Assembly (NCBI GenBank): GCA_049999805.1
Contig: JBNGIO010006037.1
Coordinates: 1-64,000 of the forward strand
DNA from: Folioceros fuciformis
Taxonomy: Eukaryota; Anthocerotophyta; Anthocerotopsida; Anthocerotales
Direction: 5' to 3'
DNA length: 64,000 bases
Position numbers and translations under genes: made by a program. Under the pieces are notes generated by a model, which worked only from the letters and a program-made list of their open reading frames with translations, was not told the origin of the DNA and did no database searches. Below, in pieces: positions 45,957 to 56,683 of this stretch. The first letter of the stretch is position 1, and the number at the start of each line of letters is the position of its first letter.

Positions 45957-48578
45957 TTACGAGGAGGAGATATCGTCGAGATCAGAATCTGCAGGTACCA
46001 CATACACTTCTTCCCACTCCTCATCTACTTCAGAGTCATCTTCGTCGGCGCTATATTCCGGCGTGTCCGGAACCTGAGCATCGTCTGGGATGTAACCTCG
46101 CTCGGCAGCTTCCACTCTTTGGGTAAAGATGGAGTCACTACATGCCAGCATGTACCTCAGGCTGAACTTGAGACCTTTTTGAGAGAGAAGTTTGTGTCTT
46201 GGGATTATTCTTGACGGCAAGGAGTAGCTGAAGTACCTGCATCACACGGGGACTTTGCTGGTGAGCCCAGTGTTGAGAGATGGAAGGTTGCACACAAGTA
46301 GTGCACTGGAGTACCTTGGAAACGCTACTAGCTCTTCCATGGGCCGGAGCATCACCCGCTTGAGGTAGCGGTACTTCGGATGAATTACGGGGTAATTGTA
46401 CTTAAGAAGCATGGGGAAGTTGGCTACCATGGGACCCAGCCGACTGCGTTTTATCCCAATGTACCAGAAGAACTTGACGATGGGTTCCAGCTTCTTTGAG
46501 ATGCTGTTGCCGAATAGGTCTGGACGAGTGGCTACAACCTTCCCCACATCCTGCTCAGAGACTCCCACGTTTTCCAGTAGGAAACGCACCTGATTTCATC
46601 AGACAACATGAGAACGGCACACGGTCAGTTTGGTAGCAGACGACAGCGTCAAAACTGCAGTGAGAATATTATGCTCACCAACGGACGAATCTTCTTGTCG
46701 AGGCTGTAGCTGAAGAAGGCAGGAAACTTCACCAGCACCTGCCCTATGGCCTCCTCATGAACACCTATGGCTTTCAGAAACCGCACCTTCCAAAGACATA
46801 CGTCATGTCAGTTCTCTGTGTAGCCTGGTGGGTACGGACTCTCAGCACAGGGTCCTCTTGTTTAGCATGACAAGGCAGAGAGCAAGATCCAGCTGAGATA
46901 GTTGCAACCTGGAGCGTACACTGCACTCACCTTTGGTGCTATGTTAGCTTCTATGTTGAGACAAAAGACGGCAGGATTGCACGCAAGAATGCGCCGGATG
47001 CCAAAGAAGTCAATGCCAAGATAATAGAAATACTTGATCAGTGGTGTCCATCCATCCTCTACGCTGCAAGCTAAGAGCTGGGGTCTTTCTGCAATTACTC
47101 TTGCAACTGCAGCATCATCGCAGAGTATGCCTGTCAGACAAGCAACCTGCAAGATGATCAAAACTCTGAACCTAAATCTAAAGAGAAAGTAAATGCACTA
47201 GCTTCTAGCTGCAGAAGGAGGCTTTTCTCAAGTCAAGAAGACTGCTAACCTTGGGGCGAACTTCTTCCACAGTCATTTTTCCAAGAGCTGCTGGGAAGTT
47301 GAACACCATGGCACCGTATTTCTCAGGGCTCATTCCCAGCTGCCGGAAAAAGTCTACCCTCTCGTACAACTCCTGCCTGCTTACAGCCAGCACCCCTGGC
47401 GTTCTGCTTATCACCATTCCCATCCAGTCCCTTTTCACTCCAGCTTGTTCAAGCATGGCTACAGTTGCCTCAAGTTCGTCCACCGGGGAGGTCAACACAC
47501 GGGGGACTCTGGTGAGAACCACCCCAAGGTCTCTTCCTTTCACGTGGACACTCTTGAGCCACTCCAGCCTTGGTATAATGACGTCTAACCGGTCACCAGC
47601 TATGCATATCAAATACCCGATTCGAGGAAAAGTGATACCATTATGCTTCAGCTTTCTACAAACGAAAGAGAGACGGATGCAACAATGTCAACACATTCGT
47701 CGTCGACCAAGAAATGCATTAACCCAATGCTGCAGACCGTCCCTCTACCTGATCAAAGGAATGACTCCAGTTCGGGCAATGTAGGCCTTAGATCGTTGCT
47801 TGAAATCGAATCCCTTGTACTGCGGGTGCTTCTTCAAACCCACCGCTTCAACAATCACCTGGTCGATGAACGAAGGCATCGTGGGCACCACGTCGTCAGT
47901 GTAGGTGGGACTGAATTTTGCCTCCAGCATGGATTTCTTCAGCACTTCGACCACGTTGTCCCTCCGCACCTGCAAATACTTCCTCAAATAAACCTCCTCT
48001 TTGTCGGTCTTCTCAACCTTGTTGTTGTTGATGAGGTCCCGAGCATCAACACTGAACAGAATGTCATCGTGAGTCTGCCTTTTCAACTTCTGGATGAGTG
48101 GCGGGGATTCCAGCTTCGACGAAGACTCCTCCCACCTCCTAAGTGCTGCTTTGGAATTGGCTTCCTGGGCCCTCCTCTGCTTCAGGAGCTTACCCATGGA
48201 GGTCATCATCTCGCTTTCATCAGCTGCAGACACCGACCCGCTGGTGGACAGTTCATCCCCGTCAGAAGCCACCGCAGCAGTATGGCGGCCGCTGAGGTCA
48301 TCTGACACCGCATCCCTTGTGCCGCTCTCCAGATTACCACCGTTCCCCGCGGCTCTATATCCTCTCCTTGTTCCCGAGACGCGCGAGACGACTTCATTCT
48401 TCGCGCTGACAGTTACCGCAAGCCACAAGCAATGCACGTTGCCCAACATATGAGATGTGTTGAAACAGGGCCCGCAACATGAGAATGACTCCCCGTGCCT
48501 CGGCAGGAACGCATGCTGCACAGCACTTCGGCTCAATCTCACGCAACCGAAGCAGCCAGGATATTGGAGAAGCTCCAT
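45957..48578 (-). CDS. MTERF2: mTERF-domain protein (EMB2219/MTERF2-like)
   Basis: Exons in transcription order: 48578-47749, 47655-47250, 47146-46931, 46786-46679, 46589-46315, 46236-45957, giving 704 residues. After a long N-terminal region with an acidic/basic mix come repeated mTERF helices: RLEWLKSVHVKG, VKRDWMGMVISRTPGVL, YGAMVFNFPAALG, DGWTPLIKYFYYLGID, IGQVLVKFPAFFSYSL, VGKVVATRPDLFG, LGPMVANFPMLLKYN and IIPRHKLL. The order agrees with the plant EMB2219 type, an organelle protein needed for plastid gene expression and embryo development in Arabidopsis. The C-terminus has an extra acidic tail (YSADEDDSEVDEEWEEVY). The start is the first Met of the open frame; a targeting peptide is expected but not obvious. 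Confidence 0.9.
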
Positions 48579-49166
48579 TGCAAGGAGCTGGAAACGAAGT
48601 CTCCGGAGCTAAGGGAGAGATGAGCAAATCCGCATGGCTTCGAAAGTCGAAGCGCACTTTGGCAACCGAACGGAATGACTGTAGGAGCAAAACGTTGATA
48701 ATGAAACGCAACTCAACGCGTGTCTGGAATATGAGGTCCGAGGAGGGCAAATTGAAGAGAGACATACACATGCACGCTTTATGCGAAGAAATCTGGTGCT
48801 TGAAGAACAAATGCCTGGTGTCACCTAATAGTATCAGCTGCGCAGCCTGGATGGTACAGCACCCAGAACTAACAAAGTACAACCTGTTTGGTTGATTTGG
48901 ATCAGCTCAGACTAGCCCTAGCCCATGAATGTGCTGAGCATCCCATCCAGGTTCAGCCACCACCTTATGAAACATGTTTCCTTCCCTGCAACCCTACGTA
49001 GAGCTGCGCAAAGACTTCAAGCAGCTCTGAAGACAATGTCGATCCAGTATGTACAAAATCCTAAAAGATAAACACTCATTCATGATACTGACCATCTACT
49101 CGCAAGCATCAAACGGCCTCCCTTTACAACATGGATTATGGCAACCGCGTTCTGTGTTCAACTCCA
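48579..49166. other. Spacer between mTERF and RING genes
   Basis: About 0.6 kb, probably the mTERF promoter/5' UTR on the left and the RING gene 3' UTR on the right. No gene or repeat was recognised. Confidence 0.4.
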
Positions 49167-50222
49167 TCAGTTGCTCTCGCTGAATTGCATGTCCTGCAAG
49201 ACGACCAGAAACAAGACAATGTAAAAACCGGGGCAGGAACTCCTGATGATGTGGTCTGATGACAATCACAAGAGAGGGTCTGGGCATATACGTGACGGCA
49301 GTTCACGCAACTGGAAGGACCAGTACACACCTTCCCGCAAACAGGGCAGTGTTTGCTCCGTGCTTCCCATTCGTAAATACAACTGAGATGAAAGTGGTGT
49401 CCACAGGACGTAGGAATTTTTGGATTTTCTGAGTTGTAGCCTGCACAAATGCATGAGAGATGAGTCCCCTGCAGGAAGAAGACACCGAGACTGCCAAAGA
49501 CAAGTACATGACAAGATGAGTGGAAGCACACCGTCGAGGCAGGTTGGGCAAATCTCTTCATCATCTGCGAGTGACTCGAATGACTCCACCTTGGAAATGG
49601 CACCTTTTTTTGGAGAGTCCGTTCGGAAGCTTTGACTGTGATCATCAAGGTCAGACGCACTCCTGCTTCTCAGGAGTGCTGTCAAGGCTTCCCCACCTCC
49701 ATCTCCACTGCCCCGACGCAACGGTTCAGCTTCACTTGCATGCTGATAACTCATGGAGCTCTTGTCACGCCTAGAAACCAAGCCATCGCGAGGCGGTCGA
49801 AGATAGCGAGGGTCTGCATCATAAGGTAAGGGCCTGGGCGGGGCCCGGAACGTGTCTGGAACAGCACTATCTACAGACGTCGGACTTAACAGTCCTGCTG
49901 ACGGAGAACTTGAGACAATTTGAATAGGGGACGATGACCCATCCCTCCCTTCGGCTTGATCAAAAATAGCTGTATACTGCCACCACCAACACATGCCGAC
50001 GGGTACCAAAACACATAAATCCCAGCCCCCACACCTCCAACAACACACAGGCAACACAAGATGCTGGACCTCGGCCCGGCCGCAGGGGCAAGCATTTACC
50101 AGTCTGAGAAACCATCGAACACAACAGCGAAGGCAGAGACAATTCTGGTATAAACACCCATTCGGATAGCCGGCGTACTCTTCAAAGTCGTGAGGCGAAG
50201 GGCAGCAGCACAAGGCACCCAT
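49167..50222 (-). CDS. RING-type E3 ubiquitin ligase (At3g02290-like)
   Basis: Exons in transcription order: 50222-50100, 49976-49532, 49440-49331, 49193-49167, giving 234 residues. The N-terminus MGALCCCPS is a strong candidate for N-myristoylation at Gly2 and palmitoylation of the Cys cluster. The conserved block TFRAPPRPLPYDADPRY and GLVSRRDKSS follow. The RING-H2 domain is CPTC, then C-x-H-H-F-H-LSC and CPVC near residues 185-225. The last coding exon is only 27 nt (GAC-ATG through the stop), matching the short family tail. Role: membrane-associated ubiquitin transfer; substrate unknown. Without splicing, the first intron and part of the third would be read as a misleading longer frame. 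Confidence 0.88.
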
Positions 50223-50795
50223 CCTGAAGCCTGGAACGTCTGCCCACCCACTACCCCTCGTGCCGGAGCTGCTGTCTCAGTCCAAGCCTTGTGATTATTG
50301 CCCACACTAACTTACGGAGCTTCAGGCAGTAAGAAGAAGGAGAATGCTCCCCCTACCCGAGAAACGATACGTCCCGCTCCGCAGGAAGTGAGGGGAAAAC
50401 GGCTAGACCAACACCAACACCAACAGGGCTAGTCACGTCAGCGGCCATCATCCGAGGCCCTGCCAATTCCCACCTGCAACACCAAGCTCTGCTCTGCTCT
50501 GCTCAGCTCAGCTCACAGCTCACCTCAGCTCCGTGACCTAGCACCCTGCTAGAAGCTAATTGCCGCACCATTCATGCACACAACTTATAACAAGACAAGA
50601 ATAGCAAATGCCCTCACCCTGTGCGCGCCCAGAGCTCTCAATTTCCGCCCACACTCATGGTTATACTCTCCGGGTGCCCCCAACACCACCATAGCTCATG
50701 TCTCTCGCTGTCCTAGGAAAACAAGATATAATCCCTTTGCCCTCTCCACGTCTCTACAAAAATATATATCTGTCCACTGCCAACAGCGCTTCCAG

Positions 50796-50803
50796 TATAA
50801 ATA
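50796..50803 (+). promoter_or_regulatory. TATA-box-like TATAAATA
   Basis: A near-canonical TATAAATA preceded by GC-balanced sequence. No gene start follows within several hundred bases, so it could belong to an unannotated transcript or be chance in AT-rich DNA. Confidence 0.2.
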
Positions 50804-50886
50804 GTAGCACCGCCTACAGCCTCCTCAATTCTATACTATACCTGAACTGCATCATTCTCCTGCACATACATATATAGATAGGCAAC

Positions 50887-50925
50887 CCAAACCCAAACCT
50901 AAACCTAAACCTAATTTCAATCCTA
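50887..50925 (+). repeat. Degenerate telomere-like tract
   Basis: Words of CCCAAAC and CCTAAAC type repeat about five times, then decay to CCTAATC words. They resemble the plant telomere unit CCCTAAA but are imperfect, as in an old interstitial tract. Confidence 0.45.
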
Positions 50926-51469
50926 ATCCTAATCCCAATGCCAATGCTAAACGTTCAAATATATTCTCTTCCATCAACTTTTATGATGATGATGATTATT
51001 ATTATTTCAAATAAAAATAATGCTGCTCATCTCTCAAGCATGTGAAAGTCTTCTAGCTACCTAGAATGAGCTTCATGTCATTTAACAGCAACAACTTATC
51101 TAACGATATTGTTAGACGCCCCTTTATAGTTATTTTTATTGAGTTGTGTCGTTTGTGCATTTGCATTTAGGTATGTAGTACTATATATATATATAGTTCT
51201 ATTGGTTGAGTTAAATGATTAATGAAGTTAGATATAGGTAAGAATAATATGAAATTAAATTATAATTACAAACTAATAATAATAATAAGTCAAATAAAAA
51301 AAGGTTCTACTCTTATACACATGGTTTTCAACCTTCATTAAGGAGTGTGCCAAAGTTTATCAGAGTCAAGCATTATTCATTGATTTGCAACAAGCATTAG
51401 CCAATGCGGTTTTTAAAATAGTAATAAGCGCAAGTCAAATGACTTTTCAACACTGGTGGTAGGTAGGTT

Positions 51470-51608
51470 TTTTATTATTCCACATCATGACATTTTGGGA
51501 GTAATAAGTAAATTTTGAGAATGATATTAGAAGGAGCTATTGTCATTCCACATCATGACTTTTGGGAGCAGTAAGTAAATTTTGAGAATGATATTCAAGG
51601 AGCTAGTA
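51470..51608 (+). repeat. Direct tandem duplication, about 70 bp
   Basis: TTCCACATCATGACATTTTG through GAGAATGATATTAGAAGGAGCT at about 51478-51540 is followed immediately by a second copy with small differences (51546-51605). Both contain AAGTAAATTTTGAGAATGAT. Confidence 0.85.
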
Positions 51609-52032
51609 CCCTTTTTGATCTTTGGCTTTACTCTTATGTTGTAGAAAGAAGGCTACCATAGAGGAAAGAGGGAGAACACCATTCTTGTGACTCTTGATAA
51701 ACCTTGGGCACTCTTTGATGACCATAGAAAAGTGCTAGTTCATGGCCCCATAGTCTCAAAAGCAAGAATATGAAATATGCCCATCTTGGATAGGAGAATG
51801 CTTGCAAAACTCTATGCTGCTCATCCAAGGATTCACCATGACATATTCGGAAAAGTTTTCTAGGTAAAGAAAACCCTTTCTCTTCTTGCTATTTCTTTTC
51901 TTCAATCATATACTAGGGTATATATGTGCTAAGATCTATTTTATATCCTACTAAGATTACTAGTACCTATCTAAAATATATGTACGTAGCTGGCTTGCTT
52001 ACCCAGCCTTAAACTGTTGTGCAGCTGTTATA

Positions 52033-52052
52033 TGGTCTCGCAAACGAGACCA
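52033..52052. repeat. Perfect 8-bp inverted repeat (hairpin)
   Basis: TGGTCTCG, loop CAAA, CGAGACCA. It lies 167 bp before the PRCC start codon and may be in its promoter or 5' UTR. Confidence 0.6.
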
Positions 52053-52218
52053 GCGAGCCCAACGAAATTGAAGTGACTTTTCAATGTTCTGCTGCAAGGC
52101 TAGTTTGGTTCTCTGTGATAGCACGCGGAGGGACTGAAGCAAGTTAAACATACGCTTTTATTTTGCTTGAAGGTCTCAAGGTTGTATTACGGGCTTTACC
52201 GATTGCGTGAGGCGTCCG

Positions 52219-53602
52219 ATGGAGTCGCTGCTGGCGAGCTACGGCGAGTCCGATGACGAGGAGATCACAGAGGTTCAGGCGGGTCCCGGTGCTGCTCAGA
52301 CCGTCGCGGGAAGTTCCGTGCGGTCCTCATGGCAATCCTGGCTTCCCCCTCCTGTAGTTGGGGATGGATCTCGGCCAAGGATCGGCAAGGCGCTCCCTGC
52401 TGCAAGGAATCTGTATGAAACCCCTGCAGGAGGTATAGATTTTGCAGGTCGAGAGGAGATTGGGGTGCAGGAGAAGGTTGTGCCGTCAGCTGTCGGTAAT
52501 GGAGTCTCAGATGCTCCGGCTGGGAGGGAAGGTGGGGGGATTGGAGGAGGATGGTTGTCAATGTTGCCTCCTCCTAAGAAAGGGACGGTGTCGCAGAAGC
52601 GGACCGTGGAATTCAAGCCACCAGTGAATCCTGCGTTGATGTACCAGGATGACGAGGACGAAGAGGCGAGGCCAGCGAAGAAGAGGGTGGTCTCCGCAGC
52701 AGGAGGGGGAAAAATAGGGCTCACTGCAATTCTGCCTCCTCCGAAGCACACCCTTGGGGTAGGAACGGCCTTGGGAGGAGGTGCCGGTGCCGGGGGACGA
52801 CGGACTATCATGGAAACACAAGGCCGGGTTTCCGCGGAGTCTGAAAGTGCAGAAGCAGCCAGTGTTGAGGCTGATGCTGCTACTCCACAGACCTGCAGGG
52901 ATGTTCCACATGAAGGTGCAAGCCTGCAGCAAGAGTTTGCTCAAGACCAATATACGGTATGCGGTTTTCCATTTTGAGCCCTAATGGAGTCGAGGGATGT
53001 GGTAGGAACAGCTGTTGACATGCTTGGTTTCCTCTGTGAACAGGCAAGCGTCTATCAGGACCAAGGAACCGCAGACTATTCTTGGCAAGATCAACCTAAC
53101 GACGTCCAATACGATACGGCTTCGTACGGGCCACCTTCTGGAGAGGGCTCTGGACAGGTGTTGCCCGTAACTGCAGACGATGCATTGGCACGAGTGTTGC
53201 AGGCTGAGCGGAGGAGGGGAAGGCCTCCAACTGTTATCGAAGTAAAGCAAGCAGATTTGACCAAAGGGAAGATTCGGGAGGACCAAGTATCGAGCACTGG
53301 CATTGCATTTGGTCCAGCTTACAAGGTGAGTGAGTGTTCGATTTGTACGTGCGAAGTCTTATCTAGTTTAAGAGGCTTAGAGGAGCAAAGAAGACTGGAA
53401 AGTGCGCCTTCTGAAACATGGAAATTCTTTTTTTGGGCAGCCTGCTGCAGCTACTAAAGACAAACCTTCGAAACTTCACAGGAGAAAGCACCAAATTGGG
53501 TCACTGTATTATGATATGCGGCAAAAAGAGATGGAGCTCAATGACCGTAGGGCTAGAGGGCAGCTGACAAAAGCTGAGACGCAAGCCAAGTATGGCTGGT
53601 AG
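52219..53602 (+). CDS. PRCC: PRCC-type splicing-associated protein
   Basis: Exons: 52219-52956, 53044-53325, 53441-53602, giving 393 residues. The start MESLLASYGESDDE is the usual N-terminus. Pro-rich repeats follow (SWLPPP, SMLPPPKKG, AILPPPKH), then an acidic linker and a conserved C-terminus with HQIGSLYYDMRQKEMELNDRR and the final QTKAKYG-like TQAKYGW. Known role: a nuclear protein associated with the spliceosome; in humans it is a translocation partner in renal carcinoma. The plant function is little studied. All introns are phase 0. Confidence 0.9.
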
Positions 53603-53982
53603 ATCGCTCATTTTGTTTATAGTAAGCGAAAGAACTTGAGCCTGGATAGCTCGACGTGAGATGAAATAAACGGATCCCACCATTTCAGACGCAACCAACA
53701 TGTGTTATATAAAATATGGGATGAAACAAATGGCCGGACAACGAGCAATGCACAACGCGTATAAATGAAGCCCCAACGACTCGGCGTGGCTTCTCGAATA
53801 TGCAAACGGTGGCACTCCTGGCAGCTGTCTAAGAAAACTGAACCTGTGAATTCAAAGATCACTTCCTAATTTATGGTAAGATGCACCTACACAGCGTGGA
53901 ACACTGAATCCTATCCCAAGATACATCAAAAATTAAACCGAACCTGCATGTTCTCGTCTTCCTAGTCTACTGTGCCGAGACC
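53603..53982. other. Convergent intergenic region
   Basis: 380 bp between the stops of PRCC (+) and RPN6 (-), presumably both 3' UTRs. Nothing else is seen. Confidence 0.4.
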
Positions 53983-55263
53983 CTATGCCATGATCTTGGC
54001 TGACTTCAGATACAAGCTGTCCATGACCTTGCTGATATTAGATATGGTGTCCAAGGTCGCAGGGTAGATCCCATCAGGCTTGATATCGTCAAAAATAATG
54101 AGACAACCAGCTCCTTGATCCAAAGTCCCGGAAAACTTCTTGTCCAAAATCATCTGGGAGAGCTTCTTCTCTACAGCGTCTATCGGAAGCCCAATAAGGT
54201 CAGAGATGTGTGAAATCTCGACCCTTGAAAAGGGCTCAATCAGACGGCAGAGGTTTTGCTCCAGTAGTGTGTCATACAGTGATGACAGATGACGATGAAC
54301 AATGGGATCCTCTTCTAATTGATCCCTGTAGGCATTCAAAGCCTCTTCAAAAGCCTTGAGAGAGCGTTTAGCATATGCCTCTGCCACTGCGGACATTGCA
54401 TCAAGCTCCGGGCCATTGTATTTGAGCCCTGCCTTGGACGATATCAAGCCACCGACATCCTCCGCTTGATTGGTCATGATTTTACACAGCAGCATATACT
54501 TGAGCGCAAATACCGCTCGAGAATCCTCTAGGGCATTGAAAGCCTCAAACGCTTCGAAGAAGTAACTGAAGCCGGTCTTGTAGTCTTTCTCCTCGGCGTG
54601 GAGAATCCCGCTCTGGAGATCAATAGTTCCCTGTTGCGCTGGCGGCACATAAATGGCATTGGCTGCCGTCCTGGCAGCCGTCAAAGCAGCTTTGGCCTTA
54701 GCCAAATTCCTCAAGGAGAAGTGCAACTTGCTTTCCAGCAAGTCGATATCCACCAGCAACAATTTGTCATCCAGGCGCCGCACTTCCCTAACTAGGTTAG
54801 GCAACAGAGACAAAACCTCCGAAAACTCCTTGCTCTCCATCAACAGAGCTGCCAGCCTCGCCTCCACTCTTTGCCGAAGGAAGGTCCTCTTCTCAACCCG
54901 AGTCCACTCCACCATCTCGCGGCATAGCGAAATTTGCAGCGCCGTGGTCTCCGGGATCTTAGCTACTGCATCAATAATACCTCTCACAATTTTGGCAGTC
55001 TTGGCCTTGGGAATGAGCAGGAAGAAGGGACGCAACTCCGTGAGCAGACTCCTGAGATCCTCTCCCCTTTTCTCCGCTGCCAGCAGGTCAGACAGAGACG
55101 CAATTGCCACCTCCTTCACCCGGATAGCTTCACTTGTGGCCGAAGGATGCTGAATGATCTGGTGAAACAGCTGAATGGCCTTAGCGGGATCGACATCCCG
55201 AATCTCCTCCGCTTGCGCAAGCGACTCCGCGTTCGGCACCAACGACGAGGTGGACGCAGCCAT
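53983..55263 (-). CDS. RPN6: 26S proteasome lid subunit RPN6 (PSMD11)
   Basis: Intronless, 426 residues (family about 420). The start MAASTSSLVPNAESL is followed by TPR-like helices (WTRVEKRTFLRQRVEARLAALL, LHAEEKDYKTGFSYFFEAFEAF). The C-terminal PCI domain has VHRHLSSLYDTLLEQNLCRLIEPFSRVEISHIS and VEKKLSQMILDKKFSGTLDQGAGCLIIF. Role: a structural lid subunit that clamps the regulatory particle to the 20S core. Absence of introns is unusual next to the heavily spliced neighbours and could reflect retroposition or intron loss, but no poly-A tract or target-site duplication is evident. Confidence 0.95.
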   Translation of the reverse strand: MAASTSSLVPNAESLAQAEEIRDVDPAKAIQLFHQIIQHPSATSEAIRVKEVAIASLSDLLAAEKRGEDLRSLLTELRPFFLLIPKAKTAKIVRGIIDAVAKIPETTALQISLCREMVEWTRVEKRTFLRQRVEARLAALLMESKEFSEVLSLLPNLVREVRRLDDKLLLVDIDLLESKLHFSLRNLAKAKAALTAARTAANAIYVPPAQQGTIDLQSGILHAEEKDYKTGFSYFFEAFEAFNALEDSRAVFALKYMLLCKIMTNQAEDVGGLISSKAGLKYNGPELDAMSAVAEAYAKRSLKAFEEALNAYRDQLEEDPIVHRHLSSLYDTLLEQNLCRLIEPFSRVEISHISDLIGLPIDAVEKKLSQMILDKKFSGTLDQGAGCLIIFDDIKPDGIYPATLDTISNISKVMDSLYLKSAKIMA

Positions 55264-56683
55264 GGCTGCCTTCCTTGAGCAGCTGGCGCTCGAACACCAA
55301 AAGACCAGCACCTCTTCCTGACACCGGCACCCTAATTAAAGCACCAGCGTGTAGGTGCCGAGCCTAGGGTGCGGAGTCTCTGTTGCTTCGCTTCCTGATC
55401 AGCCAGACGTAGCGTAAGCTGCGTGCAAGTGTTCCCCTTCATCACCTAGTTAGCGTGTATTCAAGTTATGTTAAGCCGTTGCTAGTTGTTTGTACTGTTT
55501 GCGCCATACTGTAGTTGGCCGCGCATACGTCGTGTGATCGGTATCGGGATTTTGCAAGGCTCACGACTCCGTGCCCACATGAGTCCAAACGTAGGGAAGA
55601 ATCCTGATTCTGTCTCTACCCCAAGCCTGATCTGTCGGCGAAGAAAACGGTACGCCCTGGACAACCAAAGTCTGTATTGCAAGAGGCACAGTCTCCTCTT
55701 ACGATGAACCTCAAACCTCTAGTAGGTGGAACTGAGAGGTTAAGAAGAGGATGCGATTCCAGGGCGTGAGAAACACGCGCAGGCCGCAACAGAGCAGTAG
55801 CTATATGAGCACAGAAACACAACATATAGCTTGCAAGAAGGTGAAGGAGGGAGGAATATAGGGAATGCACATAATGCAGTGTTGAACGGATTCTGTGTTG
55901 CCAACGAAGCTTGCAACATCAACAGCAAGAAGAATTCGTGGAAGGCACACTTGATGCAATATTGCAGAGAATGCTGCCATCTGCTCCAGAGGTGTCCAGA
56001 TTTGCCAAATGACGGAGACATCGTTGTACACGATCCGCTTGCATTCCTCAACCTATCCGCTAGCTCCAGGACCACTAATGGAGTGGTCTGGTACGCGGAC
56101 AAGACGGCGCCTGTGATGTGGAAGAGACTGCAAATATGCTTAAATGTGCGGTCTCTACCAACCCGAGGTCGAGCGGCTGGATGAGAAGCAGTGGAAAGGA
56201 AGCATTGGCGCGGAGGAGGAGCAACAAGGTTGAGCGCATGGTAGAAGACTGAGCTGCATGCCAGCCTTGGCGCGCGACTACCTGGAGCTGCCGTAGGCGG
56301 GGAGAGGAAGGGCCTGTAGCTCGGCCCACGGTTGTAACGTGGTCCACTACAGTCGTCTGCTTACGAGGACAGGAGCCGGGATCGGAGTAAAGCCAGGGTA
56401 GTGCCATGGCAGACACTGATCACGGCCAGGGATGGTGCTGGAGTGGGGCGCACAATCGCTCACTCCGCGGACTCGGCTGCAGCAGGAGCAGCGACGGCGC
56501 GCGCCGGTGCCAGGGGCGGGGCAGGGGCTGGTGCCAGGCCTCGGGGGAAGGCGCACCGGGGCGCGTCTCTTCGCTCAGCTGGCGCTCAACCTACTGCTCT
56601 TCGTAAGCTGGTGGCATTCTTTCTACTCCGTGCAGCCGGGGAGCGGTCGGCAGGGGCTGGAGGAGCGTGGTGAGGAGCGGGTC
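55264..56683. promoter_or_regulatory. Divergent upstream region (RPN6 / IAH1)
   Basis: 1.4 kb between head-to-head starts. The part from 56432 on is open in frame with the esterase and might be coding. The rest shows no gene, repeat or clear motif. Confidence 0.35.

Larger units (their letters stand above)
50223..52218. other. AT-rich divergent intergenic region
   Basis: 2 kb between the RING gene (-) and PRCC (+). The left end has GCTCT/GCTCA-type short repeats (about 50490-50530). A degenerate telomere-like tract lies near 50887-50925, AT-rich DNA runs from 50900 to 51970, a 70-bp tandem duplication sits at 51470-51608, and a hairpin is at 52033-52052. A minus-strand 64-codon frame at 51634-51828 has no recognised match. 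No gene is called. Confidence 0.5.
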
